DNA of 64,000 nucleotides, from contig NZ_CP109442.1 in NCBI RefSeq assembly GCF_036227205.1, positions 1,488,001 through 1,552,000 on the forward strand, given 5' to 3'. The translations under genes and the position numbers were made by a program. How positions within the stretch are numbered: position 1 is the first letter of the stretch; each line of letters opens with the position of its first letter. Source of the stretch: Amycolatopsis sp. NBC_01480. Lineage in GTDB: Bacteria; Actinomycetota; Actinomycetes; Mycobacteriales; Pseudonocardiaceae. Positions 57,507-64,000 of the stretch are shown piece after piece. The notes beneath the pieces were generated by a model, which worked only from the letters and a program-made list of their open reading frames with translations, was not told the DNA's origin and ran no database searches.

Positions 57507-58361
57507 GTGCTGACATTGGTGACGGGAGCGACGGGCCAGGTCGGACGCCGGTTCGTGCCGCGCCTGCTGCAGAGCGCGGCACCCGGCGACGAGGTGCGGG
57601 TGCTGGTTCGGGACGCGGCGCGCGGCGAACGGTTCGCCGAGCTCGGCGCCCAGGTGCTGATCGGCGACCTGCGTGATGCGGAAGTGCTCGGCAAGGCGAC
57701 GGCGGGCGTGGACGCGGTGGTGAACGTCGCCGCCGCGTTCCGCGGGGTGCCGGACGAGGAGGCGCGCGCGGTCAACCGGGGCGCGGCCATCGAGCTCGGC
57801 CGGGCCGCGGTGGCCTCCGGGGTACGGCGATTCGTGCAGGTCAGCACCGGGCTCGTATACGGCTCGGGCCGCGGCCGGGCGCTGGTCGAGGACGACGAGA
57901 CGGTGCCGGGCGACCATCTCTGGGGTGCCTACCCCGAGTCTAAATGGGAGGCCGAGCAGGCGCTCAAGGCGATGGACGGCCTCGGCGACCTGCGCATCGG
58001 CCGGTTGCCGTTCGTCTACGGCGACGGCGATCCGCACCTGGGCGACGTGATGAAGCACGCGGCGAACTGGCCCGCCATGCAGCGCCTGCACATGGGCCAT
58101 CACCTGGACGTGGCCCAGGGTCTGCAGCGGCTGCTCTACGCACCCGGGGCCCACGGCGTTTACAACATCGCCGACGACGCCCCGGTCACCATGGCCGACC
58201 TCTTCCAGTTCCACGGCCTGGAGGTGCCGCCGGAGGCGTCCGCCAAGGAAACCCCGGACCCGTGGCACAGCGTGATGTCGACGACCCGGATCCGCCGCGA
58301 ACTGGGCTACCGCCCGCTGGTCCCGTCGGTGTGGACGGCGCGGGAAGCCGGGCTGCTGTAA
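57507..58361 (+). CDS. NAD-dependent epimerase/dehydratase family protein
   Basis: A 284-residue extended SDR. The cofactor motif is LTLVTGATGQVGRRFVPRLL, then GDLRD for the adenine ring, VNVAAAFRG and STGLVYGSG, with the catalytic YxxxK as YPESKWEAEQ. Start GTG 57507 with GAGGAG upstream. Divergent from the XRE-type regulator, and ends at a hairpin shared with the aminotransferase. Substrate unknown. Confidence 0.87.
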   Translation: MLTLVTGATGQVGRRFVPRLLQSAAPGDEVRVLVRDAARGERFAELGAQVLIGDLRDAEVLGKATAGVDAVVNVAAAFRGVPDEEARAVNRGAAIELGRAAVASGVRRFVQVSTGLVYGSGRGRALVEDDETVPGDHLWGAYPESKWEAEQALKAMDGLGDLRIGRLPFVYGDGDPHLGDVMKHAANWPAMQRLHMGHHLDVAQGLQRLLYAPGAHGVYNIADDAPVTMADLFQFHGLEVPPEASAKETPDPWHSVMSTTRIRRELGYRPLVPSVWTAREAGLL

Positions 58362-58369
58362 CCGGGACC

Positions 58370-58396
58370 GGCCGCCACCGGACAACGGTGACGGCC
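58370..58396. terminator. bidirectional terminator hairpin
   Basis: GGCCGcCACCG (58370-58380) pairs with CGGTGaCGGCC (58386-58396), an 11-bp stem with one mismatch and a 5-nt loop, between convergent epimerase and aminotransferase genes. Confidence 0.65.
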
Positions 58397-58406
58397 GGGC
58401 CGGGGC

Positions 58407-59675
58407 TCAGGACTTCAGCCGGTCCAACGCCTTCGGCAACGCAGCCGCCAACATGTCCAGCTCCGGCTCCGCAGCGATCAACGGCGGAGACACCACAATG
58501 CCCTTGGCCACCGGACGAACCAGCACACCCTCCTCACGGATCAGCCGCTGGAGCCGACCCGGCGCACCAGGATCCGCCGCGAGCGTTTCCGCGCTCAGCT
58601 CGACCGCGGCGAGAAAGCCCAGCCCGGCGCGGACTTCGCCGACCAACGGGTGGACGGCGGCATCCGCGAGGGCGTCGGCGAGGGGCTTCTCCAGTTCGCG
58701 GCCGCGGGGAATCAGGTTGTCGCGCTCGTAGATGTCCAGGGTCGCGTTCGCGGCGGCGCAGGCGACCGGGTGGCCCGAGTACGTCGGGCCGTGGCGCAGC
58801 GCCGGGGCGCCCGGCTCACCCGTGAAAAACGGCTCCGCGACGTGGGGCGCGACCAGCAGCGCGGCCAGCGGCACGGTCCCGCCGGTGATGCCTTTCGCGG
58901 TGGTGATCAGGTCCGGCTGCACGGCCCAGCGGTCGATGCCGAACCAGGTGCCCAGCCGGCCGAACGCGGCGATCACGCAGTCCGCCACGAACAGCACGTC
59001 GTGCCGGCGGCAGATCGCCGCGACCTCCTCGATGTAGCCCTCCGGCGGGAGCAGCACCCCGCCCGCGCCGATCACCGGCTCGCAGAAGAACGCGGCCACC
59101 TGGTCGGCGCCGAGCCGCTGGATCTCGGCTTCCAGCGCCGCCGCGCTGTCGTACGCGATGTGCGAGAAACCCTCCAGCAGCGGCCCGAAACCCTGGGCGT
59201 TCACGGAAATCCCGCCGACGGCCGTGCCGAACCCGTGCGTGCCGTGGTACCCCTGCACCCGGCCGATCACGTGGGTCTTCGACGGCCGCCCGGTGTTCGC
59301 GAAGTACGCGCGGGCGATCTTCACCGCCGTGTCCACCACGTCGCCGCCGCCGGAGCCGAGGAACACCTTGGACCCCGGCGTCGGCGCCAGCGCGGAAAGC
59401 CGCAAAGCCAGCTCCAGCGCCGGCTCGTTCGCGTAGTAGCCGAAGAGGTTGTACGAGTCGAGCTTCTCGAGCTGGGCCGTCACGGCGCGGGTGATTTCCG
59501 GCCGCCCGTGGCCGAAGTTGGCGTACCAGAGCGAAGCGGTCGCGTCGAAGTACTTCCGGTCCGCGTCGTCCCAGACGTACGAGCCCTCGCCGCGGGTGAT
59601 GATCATGCGGTCGCCGTCCACGGCGCCCATGTCCGCGAACGGGTGCCACAGGGGGTTCAGCGGCTGGTCGGCCAT
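58407..59675 (-). CDS. class III pyridoxal-phosphate aminotransferase
   Basis: A 422-residue omega-aminotransferase. The PLP Lys is in LITTAKGITGGTVPL, and the Asp that pairs with the PLP nitrogen is in VADCVIAAFGRLGTWF. The usual motif is ADEVxxGFGR, so Glu is Cys and Gly is Ala here. Other motifs: GSGGGDVVDTAVKIARAYF, GYHGTHGFGTAVGG and CEPVIGAGGVLLPP. The start MADQPLN (59675) has GAGGAGGAAAG upstream. 45 nt downstream of the CaiB-type CoA transferase on the same strand, so probably one operon. Amino donor unknown. Confidence 0.92.
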   Translation of the reverse strand: MADQPLNPLWHPFADMGAVDGDRMIITRGEGSYVWDDADRKYFDATASLWYANFGHGRPEITRAVTAQLEKLDSYNLFGYYANEPALELALRLSALAPTPGSKVFLGSGGGDVVDTAVKIARAYFANTGRPSKTHVIGRVQGYHGTHGFGTAVGGISVNAQGFGPLLEGFSHIAYDSAAALEAEIQRLGADQVAAFFCEPVIGAGGVLLPPEGYIEEVAAICRRHDVLFVADCVIAAFGRLGTWFGIDRWAVQPDLITTAKGITGGTVPLAALLVAPHVAEPFFTGEPGAPALRHGPTYSGHPVACAAANATLDIYERDNLIPRGRELEKPLADALADAAVHPLVGEVRAGLGFLAAVELSAETLAADPGAPGRLQRLIREEGVLVRPVAKGIVVSPPLIAAEPELDMLAAALPKALDRLKS

Positions 59676-59720
59676 GTCTTTCCTCCTCGGATTCGGGGCC
59701 GGCATCACAGTAAGGGCGGG

Positions 59721-60899
59721 TCAGAACTCCGCGATCTCCGCCGCGGAATAACCCAGCTCGGCCAGCACCTCGGCGGTGTGCTGGCCCAGCGTCGGCGGCG
59801 CGGACGTCGGCCTCGGCTGGGTGTCCGACGCCTTGATCGGGAACCCGTTGCCGAGGTAGGTCCCGACGGTCGGGTGCGGCAGCCGCACGACCTGGTCCCG
59901 CTCGGCCGCCCACGGGTCGGCGTACACGTCGTCGATGTCGTTGATCGGCGCGGCCGGAATGCTCGCCGCGTCGAAGGTCTTCATCCAGTCCTCGACGGTA
60001 CGCGTCACGAGCACCTCGCCCAGCCGGGCGTTCAGCTCGTCGCGGTTCGCCGCGCGCGCAGCGTTGGTGGCGAACTTCGGGCCCTCGGCGATGTCCAGCT
60101 CCAGCACCCGGCACAGCGCGCGCCACAGCTTCTCGCTGCCGATCGCGACGATCAGCCAGCCGTCGGACACGTGGTACGCCTGGTACGGGACGATGCTGGG
60201 GTGCGCCGAGCCCATCCGGCGCGGCCGCGGCGCGTCGTAGAAATGCGCGCCGGCGGCGTAGACGTGCCAGGCGAGCTGGGCGTCGAGCAGCGAGACGTCG
60301 AGGTACTGGCCGCGCCCGGTCGTGTGCCGGGCCTGCAACGCCATCAGCACGGCGATGATGGCCCAGGTGCCCGCGTTCAGGTCGGCGACGGGCAGGCCCA
60401 CCTTCGCGGGCGCGCCGTCCGGCTCGCCGGTCAGCCCCATCACGCCGCCCATCGCCTGCGCGACGAGGTCGTAACCCGGCCGGTCGCGGTACGGCCCGGT
60501 CTGGCCGAACCCGGTGATCGACACGTGGATCAGCCGCGGGTTCAGCGCCGACAGCTCGGCGTAGGACAGGCCCCACTTCTCGAGCGTGCCCGGGCGGAAG
60601 TTCTCGACGAGCACGTCGGCGTCCGCCAGCAGCCGGCGGACGGCTTCGCGGCCGCGCTCGCTCTTGAGGTCGAGCACGATCCCGCGCTTGTTCCGGTTCG
60701 CCGCGAGGAAGTAGACCGCGTCGTCCCCCTCGCCGACGAACGGCGGCCCCCACAGCCGGGTGTCGTCGCCGTGTCCTGGCGGCTCGACCTTGACCACGTC
60801 CGCGCCCATCTCGCCGAGGTACTGCGTGCAGTACGGCCCGGCGAGGATCCGGGACAGGTCAACGACCTTGATCCCGTCGAGTGGACGGACCTCGGGCAT
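59721..60899 (-). CDS. CaiB/BaiF CoA transferase family III
   Basis: A 392-residue formyl-CoA-transferase-like enzyme. PLDGIKVVDLSRILAGPYC and MGADVVKVEPPGHGDDTRLW open the fold. The catalytic Asp is in VADLNAGTWAIIAVLMALQ, and ITGFGQTGPYRDRPGYDLVA is the CoA region. Starts at ATG 60899. Pairs with the class III aminotransferase downstream, suggesting a shared amine/CoA-thioester catabolic step. Diverged from the other member at 28130-29275. Confidence 0.93.
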   Translation of the reverse strand: MPEVRPLDGIKVVDLSRILAGPYCTQYLGEMGADVVKVEPPGHGDDTRLWGPPFVGEGDDAVYFLAANRNKRGIVLDLKSERGREAVRRLLADADVLVENFRPGTLEKWGLSYAELSALNPRLIHVSITGFGQTGPYRDRPGYDLVAQAMGGVMGLTGEPDGAPAKVGLPVADLNAGTWAIIAVLMALQARHTTGRGQYLDVSLLDAQLAWHVYAAGAHFYDAPRPRRMGSAHPSIVPYQAYHVSDGWLIVAIGSEKLWRALCRVLELDIAEGPKFATNAARAANRDELNARLGEVLVTRTVEDWMKTFDAASIPAAPINDIDDVYADPWAAERDQVVRLPHPTVGTYLGNGFPIKASDTQPRPTSAPPTLGQHTAEVLAELGYSAAEIAEF

Positions 60900-61044
60900 G
60901 CACGGCTCCTCGCGGTTCGGGCTTGATCTCCTTTCTACCTCGCGAAGCCCGGATTCCCTACCAACGGCCGCTTGACGGCGAACCTGTGTGTGATGTTGAT
61001 TGTTGAGTGAGTTTGTGCAGAGTTGCGCACTCCTGGAGGAATCT

Positions 61045-63027
61045 ATGCGTCGTCTTGTGGGTCTGCTGGCCGTCAGTGCACTGGCCGCGGGCTTGACCAC
61101 CGCCTTCACCACCCCGGCCGCCGTGGCCGCACCGGCCGCCCCGGCCCCGTTCGCCGCCCAGCAGGCCGCCGGCGCGCTGCCGCCGATGGGCTGGAACAGC
61201 TGGAACAAGTTCGGCTGCAACATCAACGAGGAGCTGATCCGCGAGACCGCGGACGCCATCGTCAGCTCCGGGTTGAAGGACGCCGGCTACCAGTACGTCA
61301 ACATCGACGACTGCTGGGCCGAGCACGACCGCAACGCCGAGGGGAAGTTCGAGCCCAACCACCAGCGTTTCCCGAGCGGAATCAAGGCCCTGGCCGACTA
61401 CGTGCACGCGAAGGGCCTCAAGCTCGGCATCTACACCAGCGCGGGCACGATGACCTGCGCGCAGACCATGCCCGGTGGGCTCGACCACGAGGACGTCGAC
61501 GCGCAGACCTTCGCGGACTGGGGCGTGGACTACCTCAAGTACGACAACTGCAACAACCAGGGCCGCCCGGCGATCGAGCGTTACACGAAGATGGGCGACG
61601 CGATCAAGAAGACCGGCCGTCCGATGGTCTACGCGCTGTGCGAGTGGGGCGAGAACCAGCCGTGGCTGTGGGGCAAGAGCTCCGGCGCGCAGCTGTGGCG
61701 CACCACCGGCGACATCAGCGACAACTGGGCCAGCATGACCGGCATCCTGGACCAGCAGGTGGGGCTCGAGAAGTACTCCGGCCCGGGTGGCTGGAACGAC
61801 CCGGACATGCTCGAGGTCGGCAACGGCGGCATGACCGACGCCGAGTACCGCTCGCACTTCGCGCTCTGGTCGCTGATGAACGCGCCACTGCTGGCGGGCA
61901 ACGACATCCGCACGATGCCCGACGCCACCAAGAAGATCCTGGAGAACAAGGACATCGTCGCGCTCGACCAGGACTTCGCCGGCACGCAGGGGCACAAGGT
62001 CCGCGACGACGGCGACACCGAGGTCTGGTCCAAGCCGATGTCCGACGGCTCGGCCGCCGTGGTGCTGTTCAACCGCGGGCTGAGCGGCGCCACGATGACC
62101 AGCAGCGCCGCCGAGCTCGGCCTGTCCGGCAAGGACTTCCGCGTCCGCGACCTGTGGACCGGTACCGACACCGAGAGCACCGGCACGCTGCGGGCCCTCG
62201 TGCCCAGCCACGGCTCCGCGGTCTTCCGCGTCTGGCCGACGAAGGCCCCCACCGCCGCGCCGTCCACGACGTTCTCCCTCGACCCGGGCGCGTACTTCCC
62301 CGCGGGCAAGCCGTTCACCGTGAAACTGAGCCTGACCAACGACGGCAGCACCCCGGTCGCCGCCGCGCGGGTGAAGGTGACCGCGCCGGCCGGCTGGCGG
62401 CTCGACGGGCGCGGCGACATGTTCGTGCCCGTGGTGCTGCCGGGCAAGACCTGGCAGCAATCGGTGCAGGTGCAACCGGTGAATCCCAGTGGTGACAAGG
62501 TTTCCATGTCCGCGGACGTCTCGTACTTGACCGCTTGGGGCGCCCGGAAACTGTCGGCCGACGCCAGCGGACCGGTGGTCACCCCGCTGCCGCCGGGCGT
62601 GAACCCGATGTCGAAGGCGCCGTTCGTGGTCAGCGAAAACGGCTGGGGCCCGGTGGAGCGCGGCACCAGCAACGGCGAGAACCAGGCCGGCGACGGCAAC
62701 CCGATCACCATCAACGGCCAGGTCTACCCGGACGGCCTCGGGGCGCACGCGCCTTCGCTGGTCCGCGTTTACCTCGGCGGCGGATGCACCTCGTTCAGCT
62801 CGGTGGTCGGCCTGGACGACGAGTTCGCCACCGGCAGCATCACCTTCGAGGTCCACGGTGACGGGAAAACCCTGGCCTCGACCGGCGTCTTCCGGCACGG
62901 CGCCCCGGCGCAAACGCTGAACGTGCCGCTCAAGGGCGTCCAGATGCTGGACCTCATCGTCACCGACGGCGGCGACGGCAACAACACCGACCACGCCGAC
63001 TGGGCCAACGCGGCGGTCACCTGCTGA
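61045..63027 (+). CDS. secreted GH27 alpha-galactosidase with C-terminal NPCBM domain
   Basis: A 660-residue exported glycosidase. The signal peptide is MRRLVGLLAVSALAAGLTTA with cleavage near AVAAPAAP. The GH27 barrel (about 45-330) begins LPPMGWNSWNKFGCNINEEL. The nucleophile Asp is in YLKYDNCNNQ (about residue 167), and the acid/base Asp in GGWNDPDMLEVG. A beta-sandwich domain follows, then an Ig-like/NEW3 domain (about 410-510) and a C-terminal NPCBM carbohydrate-binding domain (about 520-660). TGGAGGA at 61034-61040 decides the ATG at 61045. It releases alpha-linked galactose from plant or microbial glycans outside the cell. Confidence 0.95.
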   Translation: MRRLVGLLAVSALAAGLTTAFTTPAAVAAPAAPAPFAAQQAAGALPPMGWNSWNKFGCNINEELIRETADAIVSSGLKDAGYQYVNIDDCWAEHDRNAEGKFEPNHQRFPSGIKALADYVHAKGLKLGIYTSAGTMTCAQTMPGGLDHEDVDAQTFADWGVDYLKYDNCNNQGRPAIERYTKMGDAIKKTGRPMVYALCEWGENQPWLWGKSSGAQLWRTTGDISDNWASMTGILDQQVGLEKYSGPGGWNDPDMLEVGNGGMTDAEYRSHFALWSLMNAPLLAGNDIRTMPDATKKILENKDIVALDQDFAGTQGHKVRDDGDTEVWSKPMSDGSAAVVLFNRGLSGATMTSSAAELGLSGKDFRVRDLWTGTDTESTGTLRALVPSHGSAVFRVWPTKAPTAAPSTTFSLDPGAYFPAGKPFTVKLSLTNDGSTPVAAARVKVTAPAGWRLDGRGDMFVPVVLPGKTWQQSVQVQPVNPSGDKVSMSADVSYLTAWGARKLSADASGPVVTPLPPGVNPMSKAPFVVSENGWGPVERGTSNGENQAGDGNPITINGQVYPDGLGAHAPSLVRVYLGGGCTSFSSVVGLDDEFATGSITFEVHGDGKTLASTGVFRHGAPAQTLNVPLKGVQMLDLIVTDGGDGNNTDHADWANAAVTC

Positions 63028-63030
63028 GCA

Positions 63031-63102
63031 GTCCCGGCCGGACGGACGACCCGCTCGGGGAAACCCGGGCGGGCCGTTCCGCGTCCGGGCGCGGGCCGGG
63101 AC
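63031..63102. terminator. possible large terminator hairpin
   Basis: GTCCCGGCC (63031-63039) pairs exactly with 63094-63102. CCCG/CGGG blocks between can extend the fold. It fills the gap between the alpha-galactosidase stop and the next start at 63111. Confidence 0.45.
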
Positions 63103-63110
63103 AATGGGGC

Positions 63111-63601
63111 ATGGGCAAAACCGAGGCCGAGCACTGGATGCTGACCGGGGAGCGGGGCGGCCGGCCGCTGCCGGAGGTGGTGGTCCGGCGGTGGTCGTGG
63201 TTCCGGCGGCGGGCCCGGAGCAGCCGCCGGAACTACGTGACCGCCGAGGTGGTCAGCGTGGTCGCCGCGGCGGCCGTGCCGGTGTTCGCCGCGCTGCGGT
63301 GGGACGTGGCGCTGAGCGCGATCGCCGGGGCCGTCGTGCTGATCGCCACGACCGTGCGCACCGTGCTGGGCTTCCACGACGACTGGGTCGAGTACGTCCG
63401 GCTCCGGTTCGATCTGGAACGGGAGGCCAGCGCGTTCCTCTACCGCATCGAGCCGTACGAACGGAAGACACCGAAGCGGTGCGCACGCTCGTGATCCGCA
63501 ACGACGACCTCGCCGCCGCTTCACGGAGCGGCTGGCTCAACCGCCGTCAACAGCTCGCCGCCACACCGTCGCCATCCCCGCACGGGGAGAAGGCCCCGTG
63601 A
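63111..63601 (+). pseudogene. DUF4231/SLATT-like two-TM protein, frameshifted
   Basis: A small membrane protein of the DUF4231 (SLATT-related) type. Residues about 40-90 hold two membrane helices (AEVVSVVAAAAVPVFAAL and LSAIAGAVVLIATTVRTVL), then WVEYVRLRFDLEREASAFLY. In the first frame it stops at 63494 after an implausible tail. The neighbouring frame continues EDTEAVRTLVIRNDDLAAAS to a TGA at 63601. Restoring one G near 63464 (CGGGAAG) joins them into about 163 residues. SLATT proteins are proposed effectors in nucleotide-signalling conflict systems, but no cyclase is adjacent. Confidence 0.7.
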
Positions 63602-63604
63602 ACC

Positions 63605-64000
63605 TCAGCGAACGCCGAGGTCGAAGTCCACGCTGTAGCGGTTCGAGGGCATCGCCCCGGCGGCCTTGGCGCCGTCCACCGGGAGCACCGCGCCGCTGAT
63701 GAACCGGGATTCGTCGCTGGCCAGGAAAACGATGGCCTTCGCCACTTCCCACGCCTCGCCGACGCGGGCGGCGGGGGTGCTGGCCACGAGCTGGTGCTGC
63801 TTGGCTTCGAAGTCGTCCGGCGACGCGAGCGTCGAGCGCAGCATGTCGGTGTCGATGGCGCCCGGGTTGACGGTGTTCGCGCGGATGCCCTGGTGCGCGT
63901 GCGCCACCGCGATCGACTTCGTCAGGCCGACGAGTGCGTGCTTCGTGGCGTTGTAAACCGGGTCGGCGGGGCGGCCCATCATCCCGCCGTTCGACGAGGT
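63605..64000 (-). CDS. short-chain dehydrogenase/reductase (partial)
   Basis: The C-terminal 132 residues of a classical SDR; the N-terminus lies beyond the window. Visible: the catalytic YNATK in DPVYNATKHALVGLTKSIAV, then RANTVNPGAIDTDML and the conserved end FLASDESRFISGAVLPVDGA. NAD(P)-dependent; substrate unknown. Convergent with the DUF4231 gene. Confidence 0.9.
   Translation of the reverse strand, partial: TSSNGGMMGRPADPVYNATKHALVGLTKSIAVAHAHQGIRANTVNPGAIDTDMLRSTLASPDDFEAKQHQLVASTPAARVGEAWEVAKAIVFLASDESRFISGAVLPVDGAKAAGAMPSNRYSVDFDLGVR

Noticed and set aside
61023..62495. 490-codon ORF within the alpha-galactosidase
   Set aside because: Alternative-frame shadow; Arg/Gly/Ala-rich with no signal or motifs.
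63111..63601. SLATT-type effector of an intact CBASS-like defence system
   Set aside because: No nucleotide cyclase or other defence gene is adjacent and the gene is apparently frameshifted, so only the domain resemblance is kept.

Overview
The window is about 70 percent GC, with frequent GTG and TTG starts, several apparently leaderless promoters, and many TetR, MarR, HxlR and WYL regulators divergent from oxidoreductases. That gene content (PAC2 protein, MCE protein, DUF1206, CadI with an Acr3-ArsC fusion, GH27, CaiB CoA transferases) points to a pseudonocardial actinomycete. Amycolatopsis or a close relative is my inference from overall character; no marker gene proves it. I see no rRNA, tRNA, CRISPR array, complete insertion sequence or biosynthetic gene cluster.

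Layout. 1-1340 is an island of lower GC with small membrane proteins and decayed ORFs. 1338-6332 holds a TetR/carboxylesterase pair, a DUF1206 membrane protein and an aldo/keto reductase. 6452-10102 is an arsenic locus (arsM, two arsR, acr3-arsC fusion, cadI/arsI). 10148-17705 holds small regulator/oxidoreductase pairs with clear operators, including a double dyad between an HxlR regulator and a monooxygenase-NmrA operon. 17706-24838 holds a GT39 glycosyltransferase, a deletion scar joining two gene fragments, a two-component system and an ABC ATPase-permease chimera. 24850-33236 holds hydrolases, regulators, a broken binding protein, a CoA transferase and repeat-rich noncoding DNA. 33237-40738 holds an S9 peptidase with a repeat insert, a GH3 enzyme, a polysaccharide exporter permease, an acyl-AMP ligase and a duplicated-module lipoprotein.

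40835-42992 is the most interesting part. A retron-like reverse transcriptase is preceded by a 154-nt region bounded by a perfect 16-nt inverted repeat, with a candidate priming AGC immediately after the first arm and several internal hairpins. This is the architecture expected of an msr-msd RNA. A cupin gene follows 4 nt after the RT gene.

43011-64000 holds housekeeping and accessory genes: a methyltransferase behind a leader peptide and nested hairpin, an amidohydrolase, a CorA-like transporter, a WYL regulator, an orphan MCE protein, a TylF-like methyltransferase, PaaI/MarR, PAC2, paired bacterial PH-domain membrane proteins, an aminotransferase next to a CoA transferase, a GH27 alpha-galactosidase and a partial SDR. 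Long perfect palindromes recur at gene ends (20136-20181, 52116-52168, 52371-52416).

Caution on sequence quality: four otherwise intact genes are each broken by what looks like one missing G or C in a short G/C run (near 14928, 41300, 56818 and 63464). The shared pattern suggests consensus under-calls rather than four independent mutations.
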